DNA of 64,000 nucleotides, taken from contig NC_072895.1 in the NCBI RefSeq assembly GCF_027943255.1, forward strand, positions 28,866,001 to 28,930,000, written 5' to 3'. The notes under the pieces were generated by a model. The model saw nothing but the letters and a program-made list of their open reading frames with translations, was not told where the DNA came from and did not search any database. This stretch comes from Anastrepha obliqua. Taxonomy: Eukaryota > Arthropoda > Insecta > Diptera > Tephritidae. Within the stretch, counting starts at the first letter, position 1. Each line of letters begins with the position of its first letter. Position numbers and translations under genes: made by a program. Of this stretch, positions 24,394 through 34,794 are shown one piece after another.

Positions 24394-24526
24394 TTAAAAT
24401 GCATATCTTAATGTGTCCATAAAAAAAACCTAGGTACTGATTTTTCATCAGAATTATTGGAGACTAAGTTCTTAGTGTTTTTATATTTTCTTTGATTTTA
24501 CAACGATTTGTTTGCTGTGTTTGTTT

Positions 24527-24876
24527 GTAGGTAGGCAGGTAGGTAAGATGGCAAGAGTACCCCAGGTACACTTCAAATAGTACTTACGTGCCGTTTTGAT
24601 ACCATAATGTGGACCACTACCTTTGAAAAGATTTAGAGAAAAGCTCATCTACAGCCATCCAGTGCTGTTGATGTAGTGGAGGAGGGAAAAGGGATCTAGG
24701 CTGGAGAATTTCTTCAAGTCATCCCCAAAGGGCATACTAAGGAGTTTCATGCGCCTAGCCGCCATAGCCGGACATTTGCAGAGAAAGTGTTCCACAGTCT
24801 CTTTCTCTGCAGGATCCCCACAGCTTTTGCAATAGGGGTTGTACGAAATTACAAGCTTCTCCGCATGAGTACCGAT
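24527..24876 (-). pseudogene. LINE 3' end inside the mariner
   Basis: The minus strand reads NPYCKSCGDPAEKETVEHFL, CKCPAMAARRMKLL and LDPFSLLHYINSTGWL, a complete C-terminal knuckle of an RNase H-type LINE. It is followed by a 3' end of ACCT-type repeats (CTTACCTACCTGCCTACC, antisense at 24528-24545). The mariner's 5' leader is recognisable on both sides (TTACAACGATTTGTTTGCTG at the left, CATTCGATAGAACTC at the right). This fragment therefore inserted there after the mariner. Confidence 0.75.
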
Positions 24877-25868
24877 CAGTATCCATTCGATAGAACTCTT
24901 TCTGCTCTACAAAACTATGTTAATTGTATTTTTGTGTTATTTAATTTTTTATTATTAGTTTTGAGGCTTAGAAATGGAACACCCAGGAGGCAAAAATCAA
25001 CATTTTCGACATCCGCTTTTCATCGAGGATAAAAAGCTGCCGAAGCAGCACGGCACATTGGCGACGTATATGGAAAAGATGTCATATGGTGAGAATACAG
25101 CACGGAAATGGTTTGCAATGTTCAAAAATGGCGACTTTAACATCGATGACATGTCCCGCAGCGGAAGGCCTTCTGAATTCGATAAAGAACGTCTCAAATC
25201 ACTTTTGAAGGCGAACGGTCGCCAAACCAGTCGAAAAATTATGGAAAAAATGAACTGTGATCATAAAACAATTCTCAATCACTTTCATTCAATGGAATTT
25301 ACCGAAAAATTGGGAGCCTGGGAGGCTGGGTGCCTCACGAGCTTAACGAAAAATACTAAGAAAGTCGCTTTAAAATTGCTCCTCAGCATCTCTCCCGCCA
25401 TCGAGCAACATGCCGCCATAAACAGCGCTTTTTGTACCAAATCGTCACGGAAGATAAGAAATGGTGCCAATATAGTACATCAGTATAAAGCAAAGCAAGT
25501 AGTTGGTGGATCCAGGAGATACGCCAAAGCCGAGAGTTAAGCCGGATCTTCATCCAAAGAAGATCATGATATGTGTTTGGTGGGACTGGGAGGGCATGAT
25601 GCTCTGGGAAATGCTCGAAAAGAATGTCACGGTCAACAAGGAGCTCTACATTGCCCAGCCACACCACGTGAATAAGGCTATTCGACTGAAAAGACCTCAT
25701 CGACATGATCAAACTATACCCCTTCACGACATCGCCAGGTCCTATATTGTATAAGTCGTCAAAGTCGCACTCAAAGAACTCGAATGGGAGGTCCTTCAGC
25801 ATCCGCCGTATTCTCCGGACCTTGCACCGACCGAAGGGTGTTTCCATGAAGGGCGTTACCTTCGATAA

Positions 25869-26069
25869 TCATCCCGAGAAAGGCACTGGACTGGAACCCG
25901 CAAGGAAGCAGAGGTCGCGGTCGACCACGAAACACTTGGAGAAGGTCGATGTTGTGCGAACTAGTAGGTGCCGACATATCATGGGACGGTGCAAAAACAA
26001 CAGCACAGAACCGTGTACGATGGAAGAGTCTTGTCAAGCCCCCGAGAGGAGTGAACTAGGAAAAACAAA
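25869..26069 (+). mobile_element. RTE-like LINE 3' end with an 11-bp target duplication
   Basis: ACCTTCGATAA occurs at 25858-25868 and again at 26070-26080, flanking a 201-bp insert. The insert reads ALDWNPQGSRGRGRP-like and RVRWKSLVKPP-like, and is the same 3' end as 17400-17545. The duplicated bases belong to the mariner reading frame (VTFDN). It is a very short, 5'-truncated insertion. Confidence 0.88.
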
Positions 26070-26134
26070 ACCTTCGATAACAAAGAGGTCAGAACTGACT
26101 GAACAACTTCTTTGACACCAGACCAGACAGTCTG

Positions 26135-26277
26135 GATCAGGTGGAGAAGGACTTGGTTTCACTTCGTGTTTCCATCTGGCACCGGTTAACAAGAGAAAGA
26201 AACGACAGACGCGTTTTGTTAAACTCGGCCAAAGTCGCATGTGCGGTTATCGCGCCAATCGAGAAGAAGATTAGCGT
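26135..26277 (+). mobile_element. RTE-type LINE 3' end, family R
   Basis: The plus strand reads DQVEKDLVSLRVSIWHRLTR, then ERNDRRVLLNSAK, ending in GAGAAGAAGA. It joins the mariner right after FFDTRPDSL (26100-26134), and the mariner's final segment and right inverted repeat are absent beyond it. Either the mariner end was deleted or the insertion carried a rearrangement. Confidence 0.8.
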
Positions 26278-26279
26278 AT

Positions 26280-26740
26280 GATCCCGCCAATTAAAAGAAC
26301 AAATAAATGCTGATTTTTTTTTATAGTAGGTAAAGTAACTTTCGAGTGTGTGCAACCAAGTACTCATTTCTGGACATGGAATTTCATTTATGAGAGAAAT
26401 TTTTGTCATGCCTAACAAATGGACGAGTCTACAGTTTATGAAAGCACTCAGATGTTCTGCAGTCTCTTACGCGGAGCGAAAGGTATTTGGAAAAGTTCTT
26501 ACCGCCATTTACACCAACAGAACAGAATTGTAGAGAACAATTTCGAACCAGCATCACACACAAATCAATCGACGACAGCGGCCACTTGCCTTTGCTCTTA
26601 CCACAAAAGCGACTCACCACCCTTCGGATGCAGTTTGGAGTAAATATAAAAATACAAAATTATGTGCTTCACTAAAAAACGTTGCGGGTTTTTCACTTGA
26701 ATTATAAAATTTTACATTTTAAGACTAGCGTTAGCTACTT
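26280..26740. other. Unannotated interval
   Basis: Several overlapping short open frames exist on both strands (26348-26675), but none shows a family motif. Nothing else is visible. Confidence 0.45.
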
Positions 26741-26744
26741 CAGA

Positions 26745-27615
26745 AGTTAGGCCAAACTTAATATATGGAATCCTTGTATGGTGGCCATCTGCTCAAAAGG
26801 GGAGTTACTAGCTATAAAAGAAGTGGCTACATATCTACATGCCGTAACAAAAACGACTATAAATATTCTCTCGGATAGCCAGGCGGTCATCAAATCAATG
26901 GATGCGGTTATACTAAGATCGAAGGATGCAGAGGAATGCCAGGCAGCCCTAAATGATATTAGTGCCGTATTCAAGGTCAGACTTATTGGGGTTTCGGGGC
27001 ACAGGGATATTGAAGGAAATGAGTGGATGCAGCTAGCGAGGAAAGGTACTGCTCTACAACTGCTCAGTGACAAAAGTATCATTGGGATAACTATGGCCTA
27101 ACTAAGAATAAAAAACAACATTATCCAAGAGGCCAATAGGTCATGGAGAAATAAAGATACATGCGTAACAGCTGGGCTACTATGGTCGCAAATAAACAAG
27201 AAAGGGCAAGGGAACTGCTTAGCCTCTCAAGAGATGATATCTCGAAGGTCGTGGCTTGTATAACTGGTCATTGGCTATTTGGCAGGCATTCCTCGAGACT
27301 AGGAGTTTTCTCCCATGAATATTGCAGAAGTTGCAGAGATGAGGAAGAAACAGTTGAGCACTTCCTTTGCAATTGACCAGCCCTAGCTAAAATCAGAGCA
27401 GGTTGTCTAGTTAAGTACTTTTTCAATTCTCTTACAGAGCTGTCTGACGTGGGGTTGGGGGATCAATTCTACGTTTCATAAAAGCCACAAAATGGTTCCA
27501 CGAAGGAAGGTAAATGGGGTTCCCGTGCAGCGCAGTGGTATCACAACGGACCTTTAAGGTCTAAGTGAGTTGGTCGTGCAGACCGACTACGACCGTAACC
27601 TAACCTAACCTAAGA
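26745..27615 (+). pseudogene. LINE with RNase H and AACCT tail
   Basis: RNase H is seen as KGELLAIKEVATYLHA, ILSDSQAVIKSM (about 26857-26900) and LIGVSGHRDIEGNEW. After a frameshift come CITGHWLFGRHSSRLGVF and the knuckle YCRSCRDEEETVEHFLCN. The 3' non-coding part contains CGCAGTGGTATCACAACGGA and ends in three AACCT units at 27598-27612. The same 3' non-coding block and tail are found on the minus strand at 33173-34004, so both belong to one LINE family. The RT is missing (5'-truncated). Confidence 0.82.
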
Positions 27616-28553
27616 CTAGCGCTAAAATATTTCGGAAAAATACAAAGATTTACGTGAGCTGAACTGATTTGAAAATACTTAAAAAATTGATTTTATTAAA
27701 TAAAAAAAAAATGAATTCTTAAAAATATTGTCTCCAAAAAAACACCTCAGCCGATGAGCTTAAAAGATGTGCACAAAAGTGTTTGCGCATGAGGTTCTCG
27801 GAGGTGATTTCTCAAGTGCGTCCAGCTCACGTAAAACTTAATATTTTTCCTAATTATTTTTGCGGAAGTCTTAGAATATAATAAATTGTGTAATTCCGAT
27901 GGAAAATCAGTACCAATTTTGTTTTTGTATGGAGTGTGATGCATTCTAATAGACATATGTATGTGTGTAAGTTTTCCATATTTTTGTGTTTTTTTCTGTT
28001 GAGTAAAGTGCAAATTATGTATATTCACGAGAGTTTTTATATATCTTCATACATACATACGAGTATTCATTATGTATTTACATTATCTAGAATTATCTTA
28101 CATACATACAACTGCTCGACACATTGACTCTTCATGGCAAGACCGGTGCAGCTGTCTAATAAATTTTTCAATTGAAATCCGGTTTGCATTGCAATTAAAA
28201 CCATTCGCACCTTTGTTCACAGTTTTATCAATTTTTTTCTTTTTAAAGAAGATTTTTTTGCAAATACAAAAACAAAAAAAAAAACAAATTAGAAGTTATG
28301 TGGCTTGCTGTAAGAAACTTAGAAATTGGTTAATAAAATGGAAAACAAAATAATTTTCTTCAATATATTAGTTTGGGTGAAAAAAAATCCATTATTTTTG
28401 CGTAACATTTTTGCGCGAATGGTTTAAAACTATTTTATAGTCGCTCTTAAGCTCCTCACTTATTCCGTCAGCAAATCTGCTGATACCTTCAAATTCGCCG
28501 AGACCTGATTAGCGGTTTGATGTTGACCACATCTTTGTGTGTTAGGCAAATTT
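27616..28553. other. Unannotated AT-rich interval
   Basis: No gene is recognised. CATA units lie near 28050-28060, and A-rich stretches are found at 27700 and 28265. The stretch 28370-28553 could hold the decayed 3' part of the mariner at 28804-29540, but no motif proves it. Confidence 0.4.
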
Positions 28554-28803
28554 CGTCTTCTTCTTCTTGATTGGTAAACACTTACGCGATTTGGATCGAA
28601 TTTAACAAAGCGCGCCAGTCGTTTCTTTCTCGTGCTAACCGGCGCCAGTTGGATACACCAAGGAAGGAAGTGAAGCCAAGTCCTTCTCCATTTAGTCTTT
28701 CCAACGCAGAGAAGGCCTTCCTCTTCCTCTGCTACCACCAGCTGGCATCGCATCGTACCTCACAGCTGAGGCATTTGTGTCCATTGCGATGACATGACCT
28801 TGA
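28554..28803 (-). mobile_element. RTE-type LINE 3' end, family R, in a mariner
   Basis: The minus strand encodes GHVIAMDTNASAV, DAMPAGGSRGRGRPSLRWKD and, after a frame break, the ERNDWRALL-like end with a CTT/AAG tail at 28556-28570. The mariner frame (HLAQKKVLF) runs directly into it at about 28803. The C-terminal half of that mariner, from the second Asp on, is not found beyond. Confidence 0.82.
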
Positions 28804-29540
28804 AACAGCACCTTCTTTTGCGCCAAATGCGGCCGTGTCTTCTTCATTTTTTTGTGAAAGTCCGAGGGCCAATAACTCACTGTAGTATTGTCCAGGGACC
28901 GTTCTTCCTTTTTCAAAAAAAAACTATGAGGATGACGCCGTTCGCATCCCAAAAAACCATCGCCATAACCTTTCCCGCCGAGGGGACGGTGTTCGCCTTC
29001 TTTGGAGCAGCTTCAGCGAAAGAAATCTATTGTTTTGACTGTTGCTTAGTCTCTGGTGTGTAATGATGAATTCAGGTTTCATCAACGGTGACAACTCGAC
29101 ACAAAAAATCCTTCGGATCTCTCTTAAATTGCTTCAAACACTGTTTCGAAGTTAACAGCCGCATCCGCTTGTTGTTGCTTGTGAGCAATCGCGGCACCCA
29201 TCGAGCCGACAATTTTTTCATCGCCAACTTATTTTGTAAAATATCAATTGCCGTTCCGGTCGACACACCCATGACCTCTATTGCTTCGCGCACTTTCGTT
29301 CGTCGATCAGCGAGAATATATAGTGGACTTTTTGATTGATTTCCTCGGTAACCACGTCGCTCCTCATCAAACACGGATGTTCGCCCACGTTTAAATTCGT
29401 TAAACCAATATCTAACTGTGGTCATAGATGGCGTGGCGACCCCATAGACAGCATCCTACTTTGCTTTCATCTCCTCGCATTATTTCCCATTCAAAAACAA
29501 AAAGCGAATTACCGAACGATTCTGCTCGTTTTCCATCATG
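28804..29540 (-). pseudogene. mariner transposase, irritans-like, N-terminal two thirds
   Basis: The start is MENEQNRSVIRFLFLNGK at 29536 on the minus strand, followed by two stops. Then come MTTVRYWFNEFKRGRTSVFD, ADRRTKVREAIEVMGVST, KLSARWVPRLLT and the first catalytic site VTVDET. After a frameshift follow GKVMAMVFWDANGVIL and TRPHLAQKKVLF. The frame is cut by the RTE at 28803. The irritans-like assignment is from recall of this N-terminus. Confidence 0.8.
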
Positions 29541-29730
29541 GCGAAAATCACGAAAATCATGAAACCGGTCTTACTCGAATAGCTGCCAAATCCAAACTTA
29601 CTTATCAATCAGTCTGAAATTTGTTTTGCCGTCGTTTCGATAGACGACAGCCCTCAACGTCATCAAACACGGGTACTTATTGAACTGAATTGCTTTTGGA
29701 TTAAAGAGCCATACGGCATAGTTATGTGTG

Positions 29731-31010
29731 TCATATCTGTAGAGGTAAGGCTACTGCTAAGCAGAGTTCTGTGATTCTTCTTATAGACGGCTGTGTTTTT
29801 GGGGATGCTTCTGGAACTCCCTCGAATTCCTTATTACAAAGACAAGCATAGATCGAGACTTGGCAATCATAAAGTCTACATTTTCGATGTAAATATGACC
29901 CGCAAGTCTTTCTTTTCATACAATGTTTTGAGGGTGGTAGTGCCCAACTTGTAATCGAAATCAATCGTAAGTTTGCGTCTACTGAAGGACATGTGCTGGC
30001 ATTTACCAGCATTAAGAGGTAAGGCGTTATCATTACACCAAGCTTCCAATCTTGTTAAGTCTTCTTGAAGTCTTATGCAGTCAGTTACGTCCTCTATCCG
30101 GCTGTCAATTTTCAGGTCATCTGCATACATCAGACAACGCCATGTCTCGAAAAGGTATGGAATGTCATTAACAAATATTTAGAACAATAGTGGCGTTGGA
30201 AAGATCAGGTGGAGAAGGACTTGGCTTCACTTGGTGTGTCCAATTGGCGCCGGTTAGCACGAGAAAGAAACGACTGGCGCGCTTTGTTGAACTCGGCCAA
30301 AATCACGTAAGCGGTTATCCCGCCAATTAAGAAGAAGAAGAAGTGGCTTAAGATGGCTACCTTGAAGTACGCCTGAGATAACTTTGATGGCATCAGATTT
30401 TATGTTATTTATACGAACGATTTGAGTTCTATCTGTTAGATAAGATGCAAGCCACCTAAGTAAGCATCCTAGACCAATTGAACCCAGCTTTTTAAGTAGG
30501 ATACTATGGCTGACTCTATGAACGCTTTCGAAAAATCGATGAATATGACATTTATTATCTAAGACATATGTAATTTGTAAATTACCCTTAATTCGAGACA
30601 GTGGATAGATCTACTGAACAAAGCCGTGCTGATTAGGCGATATGAGATCTGAAATTTGAAAGAAAATCAGATCATGAACTAGCTTCTCAAAGAGTTCAGG
30701 TATGCAAGAGATTTTGCAGATCGGGCGATAATTTTTTGACTTCCGACTTGCTTCCAGACCTGTGTATCGGTATGAGGAAAGATTTTTTCCCAATTATGTA
30801 AAAATTCACCAGAAGCTAGTGATTTATTAAAGATAATTGTTAATGGTTTTGCTAAGGATGTGGCACATTTTTTTAATAATATAGGAGGGAAGCCATCTTC
30901 TCCAGGAGTTGGGTCATTTGACAAGGCCGAAATGCTCCTGAGTACATCATTAAATGAGAGCTGGAAAACTCGTGAGCTGTTACGCACACCTATGCTGCGC
31001 CATCTTGCCG
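29731..31010 (-). pseudogene. LINE reverse transcriptase relic, split by an RTE
   Basis: The minus strand covers much of an RT: SFNDVLRSISALSNDPTPGE, DGFPPILLKKCATSLAKPL, NYRPICKISCIPELFEKLV and ISPNQHGFVQ. After decayed bases comes VISGVLQGSHLKPL, then after the RTE insertion LIFVNDIPYLF and the active site MYADDLK (30110-30130), then LEAWCNDNALPLNAGKC. It looks like a jockey/CR1-type RT without RNase H, by recall. The fragment at 44260-44965 carries the C-terminal part of what looks like the same family. Frameshifts and stops make it inactive. Confidence 0.82.
30195..30341 (+). mobile_element. 147-bp RTE 3' end inserted in the LINE RT
   Basis: AGTGGC at 30189-30194 and 30342-30347 flanks a family R 3' end: WKDQVEKDLASLGVSNWRRL, ARERNDWRALLN, then GAAGAAGAAGAA. 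The host RT motif GSHLKPLLFLIF is restored exactly if the insert and one AGTGGC are set aside. The insert is in the opposite orientation to its host. Confidence 0.85.
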
Positions 31011-32190
31011 CCGTTCGCAAGTATCTATAACGGGAGTGAATGCTGAGTGCAGGTCTTTTCTCTGTACTCCTCCCTCCCTTGCTCTCCCTCTCTCTCTCTT
31101 TCTCTCTTTCTCCCTCTTTCTTGCATGGGACCATTTGCGTAATTTAAATCATCCAATCATCCAAGTTGACGTTAGATCATCGAAGAGCTTGTCTAAAACC
31201 AGGAAGAGTAAATTTATTTTTTAAGTAAGATTTTGAAGGATTTGATGTATTGAAATTGTCTTCAACCAACTCTCTTCTCCATTAAAAAAAAAAAAAAAAA
31301 TAATGCATTTGTAGATCTGTGATTTCTACTGTCTTAGAGTTTCAAGTGTCGTAAAAGCCAGCGATGGCTTTTTGAGATAAACTAAGTAAAATAAAATAAA
31401 ATAAGAAATCCATTCACTGTGCCTTCATATTCCAATATTCCACTTGTTGTTGTTGCTTTAACTTTGATGCCGCTGTTAGACATTTAGTGCTCGTTGTGTT
31501 GATGACTGCATTGTAACGAACACTCCAATACCTGCTGTCCACTTTTTCGCACGCAACTAGGTAAATACAACAAAACTCAACAGCAACAACAACAACAACA
31601 GCAACACTTACAGAGTTGTAACCGCATTGAAAAAGTGAATATTTTCAGTATGAATGTCTACTTTTGTGTTGCATGCTGGTTTACTGGTTGTTGTTGTTGC
31701 TGTTGCTGTGGCAGTTATCGTTGTTTCGCCTCATTATTTACCGTTACACGATTTGCTTTTCTTAAACAAATAAACTTGTGAGAAAAACCAAAAAGGCTTT
31801 ACCGTATTTCGGAGAAGGAAGAGAGGAATTAACCACAGATGGAGTAGGGTTGGTAGCTGCTGCTATGGCTAAGTTAGGAGAGTAGACCGGCGCCGCTGCG
31901 CCGTGTGTTTTGGCTTTACCATTAATGGCACACCATTGCTTTGTCACATCAAAGCCGCAACGATGGACCACACATATGCGCACACATACTTGTTTGCATG
32001 CTTGGCTGTGTTTAAGTTGTATACACAGATGAAAATTCTGTCATAAAAGTAACCCGGCAATCGAATTGAATGTTTTAAGGGATTTCAAGGATTAAGAGAA
32101 AAAAATGAAAAAACCCCAAAAATAAATGGTAATATAGATAAAGAACAATTTCCGAAATCTCTGTTTTTACATAAATTTTTTTTTTTTTAG
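31011..32190. other. Interval with low-complexity tracts and a LINE tail
   Basis: A C/T tract lies at 31066-31122. At 31340-31406, AAAGCCAGCGATGGCTTTTT followed by TAAAATAAAATAAAATAAG looks like the 3' end of a jockey- or CR1-like LINE (hairpin plus tail repeats). CAA and TTG triplet tracts lie at 31580-31606 and 31690-31703. No gene is seen. Confidence 0.5.
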
Positions 32191-32195
32191 CCATA

Positions 32196-32903
32196 CGAGG
32201 TTCGTTCATAAAGTTGTTAGCCTTCCAAAAGTGCTCTTCCAAGCAAAGGTATGTCGCAGACGACACAGATTCCGGGACTCACAGGTATCTGAAATAATAA
32301 AAAAGACAAAAAGGTTCTTGTTCAATATGAAAAAAATAAAGTTTGACAAATTGGCGAACTTTCAAAGAAGAAAACCCGTTTTTTGACGTTTTTTTTTACT
32401 TTAAAAGTTAGAAAATATTACTAAATTTTCTTCCGAATGATCATAGTTCACACGATAAAAAAAAAATAAATAATTGGCGCGTACACTTCTGTTAGGTGTT
32501 TGGCCGAGCTCCTCCTCCTATTTGTGGTGTGCGTCTTGGTGTTGTTCCACAAATGGAGGGACCTACAGTTTCAAGCCGACTCCGAACGGCAGATATTTTT
32601 ATGAGGAGCTTTTTCATGGCAGAAATACACTCCGAGGTTTGCCATTGCCTGCCGAGGGGCAACCGCTATTAGAAAAATGTTTTTATTAATTTTGCCTTCA
32701 CCGAGATTCGAACCAACGACCTCTCAGTGAATTCCGAATGGTGATCACGCACCAACCCGTTCGGCCACGGCGGCCGCACATAAATTCTACGTCATTTAAA
32801 ATTTATTTCATCAAAATTGGTCCAGTAGAACTGGCTATATCTGTGTCCATTGTCCATGTGAAGGCCATTTTTTTAAGGCTGTCAACTTTTTGAACGAACC
32901 TCG
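32196..32903. mobile_element. Non-autonomous mariner with a SINE inside
   Basis: The inverted ends are CGAGGTTCGTTCATAAAGTT at the left and, reverse-complemented, CGAGGTTCGTTCAAAAAGTT at the right, flanked by TA (32194-32195 and 32904-32905). The symmetry continues past TA (TTTAGCCATA on the left, TATGGCTAAA on the right). The true ends may therefore lie about 8 bases further out. Without the SINE at 32470-32778 about 400 bp of non-coding sequence remains. Confidence 0.78.
32470..32778 (-). mobile_element. tRNA-derived SINE, near full-length
   Basis: Read on the minus strand it has the head GCGGCCGCCGTGGCCGAACG, the B box GGTTCGAATCTCGG, then TAGCGGTTGCCCCTCGGCAG, the conserved body and the end GCGCCAATTATT. 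It lies inside the mariner at 32196-32903 and is therefore younger than it. A target duplication could not be defined with confidence. Confidence 0.88.
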
Positions 32904-33009
32904 TATGGCTAAATTTTTTTTTTATTTTTTAAGAATAAATCAGGAAATAAAATACTCAAAACAAAACTAAAAAATCCTTTTCGTTCCCGTTTTACACACT
33001 TTTAAAGAA

Positions 33010-34790
33010 ACACCAAAAAAAACACCACTTCAAACGAGGCGAGAGTCTTAACGATTCGAGTTAAAGCATTTTTCTCCTCAAATTGTTGCCCATTCTCATG
33101 AACCTTACGAACAACCATCCCCGTAGATTTTCAGTAATTTTCAGAACTGGGGAATCCGGTTGACTTGCTAGGTTAGGTTAGGTTGAAGCGGTGTCCATTG
33201 TAGGACACACTCAGGCTCTTGGCCCATTGTGATGCCGCGTGGGGAACTAGCCCCTATCCCTCCCGAAACCAATGTGTGCTATTCAAAAATATCGCAAGAT
33301 CCTTAATTTCGACAGAGGCGAGGTCTTCTAATTCGTTGAAAAAATATCCGTCCAAAATGGCGAGTCTACGTCTGGATAGAGCAGGACAGTGACACAGAAG
33401 GTGCGGGATCGTCTCTTCCTCTTCCTCGTCTAGACAACTTCTGCAGAAGTCATGTGTTTGCACACCCATTCTCTCCCGTAATAACTGAAATCAATGTGTT
33501 AAGACTGTACTTGTCTTTTCTTAGTAGAAGAAGTGTGCGCTTAGCATTGTGAGTCGGCCACATCTGTCGGGCTATTTTGCAAGTGGCTTCATTGCGCCAT
33601 CGTTCATTCGCTACTCTTACAATTTGCTCGCGGATACGTAGTCTACATGTTTGCAAGGGTATACCCATGTCATTGTCTATGTACTCGTCAGTCAATTTGG
33701 TATCGATTTTCGCTAGTTCATCGGCTCTGCAATTCTCCTCAATGTCGCAAAGGCCAGGAACCCATGTTATCTTTAGGTGAAATGACTCAGCCACCTCGTT
33801 AAGAGATGCGTGGCATTTCATGGCTACCTTGGAAGTTATCGAGTGTTTTGTGAGGGATTTTATTGCCGCCTGGCTATCAGTGAAAATGTAGATATCATCT
33901 CCAGGTATCGCATCACACTGTACCAGTGTTACGGCTTTCAAAAGTTTCAACGTTTTGACCACGCTTGAAGTGAGTGCAAATAATTCTATTGAAAGATCCA
34001 ATTAATAGGTCCAAATGTTTCACGAATCTCGGAAAAAGCTGATTCCAGCAGGGCTTTACAGCTGTTTTTCGTACTTTTGTAGTCCACAATTTTCGAAAAT
34101 TCGAACGCGCCATAGTACGATATTGCTACCCGTACCGTAACCCCTTCACCTTCACGGTTGTGAAGTCGACTCAAATACCTTTTCTCCTCTTCTGTCATGG
34201 AAATAGTAATTGTATCCATCCGGCCCTTCCAGACTGAACTTCTATTCGTCACTAAATACTACTTTTTTTACATTCACCGGGATAGCAGAACTCCAAGCCA
34301 TGTGGTCCTTTGCGAACTCGAGGCAACGTTCTTTGCGAAATTTATTCAAAGCTGGTTTTGTTTTATGTAATTTTTTTGGACTCAGACGCGGCGCTTTTAG
34401 AATAGATAGCCCTTCAAACGGGAGATTTGCTAGCTGCAAACACTTGTCATTTCTTTAATTTGTGCGGTTGGAAGTGCGTAATTCAATGCAATTCCAAGGA
34501 TTTTGAGGGTTTACTTCGATGTCAAAGCCATCACAGTTCTGTGTTTGTATTTCTTGTCATAGGAGGCACCTTGTTTCACAAAAGATCCACAACGTTTGGA
34601 CTTCGATCAATCGTTTTGGCAATTTGGCGATTTGAAGTCGATCGATTTGTCCTTTTTTGCGATCTGTTAAACTTTTCCGCTTTCCCATTTTATTATTAGA
34701 ATCAAGAAGTTTTCGACCAAACAGGAGTTTTTGATAAAATCCGGCAGGAGAGCCCCTTCCTTTTGGCCCAAAAGACCTCATATACTCCGA
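33010..34790 (-). pseudogene. Tc3-like transposase split by a LINE
   Basis: The 5' part on the minus strand (34790-34005) reads GKRKSLTDRKKGQIDRLQIA (HTH), CLEFAKDHMAW, KVVFSDE (first catalytic site), then YLSRLHNREG, SYYGAFEFSK and LLESAFSEIRETFGPINWIF. The frame is broken at the LINE, so the QQDNA box is lost. Beyond the LINE, 33172-33020 reads PVLKITENLRGW and HENGQQFEEKN across frames, the SPDLNPIENLWGW region and C-terminus. Several frameshifts and stops. Terminal repeats not identified. Confidence 0.78.
33173..34004 (-). pseudogene. LINE with RNase H and AACCT tail, inside the Tc3-like gene
   Basis: On the minus strand a 183-codon frame carries the RNase H: IYIFTDSQAAIKSL, ITWVPGLCDIEENCRADELA. 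It continues through PTHNAKRTLLLLRKDKYSLN and, after a single frameshift near 33470, the knuckle FCRSCLDEEEEETIPHLLCH. The 3' end is a block with GGCATCACAATGGGCC followed by AACCTAACCTAACC. It shares family and tail with 26745-27615 and is one of the better preserved LINE ends here. Confidence 0.87.
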
Positions 34791-34794
34791 AAAT

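Larger units (their letters stand above)
24457..26134 (+). pseudogene. mariner element broken by three retroelement fragments
   Basis: The left inverted repeat is decayed (TTGGAGACTAAGTTCTTAGTG after TA at 24455; compare TTGGTTGGGGAATAAGTTCG in the sister copy at 54215-55403). Transposase pieces follow. They are the HTH region GENTARKWFAMFKNGDF and SGRPSEFDKERLKSLL (25020-25210), NCDHKTILNHFHSM, then KIMICVWWDWEGMM and NVTVNKELYIAQ (25550-25660), LHDIARSY (usual LHDNARPH) and PPYSPDLAPTE (usual APTDY). The third catalytic Asp is E. A LINE sits in the 5' part, an RTE in the 3' part, and a second RTE replaces the end. Confidence 0.82.

Noticed and set aside
25383..25847. A 154-codon open frame on the minus strand
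   Set aside because: Antisense of the broken mariner transposase at 24457-26134.
27598..27612. AACCT repeats as telomeric DNA
   Set aside because: Only three units, always at the end of a LINE; better explained as LINE tails.
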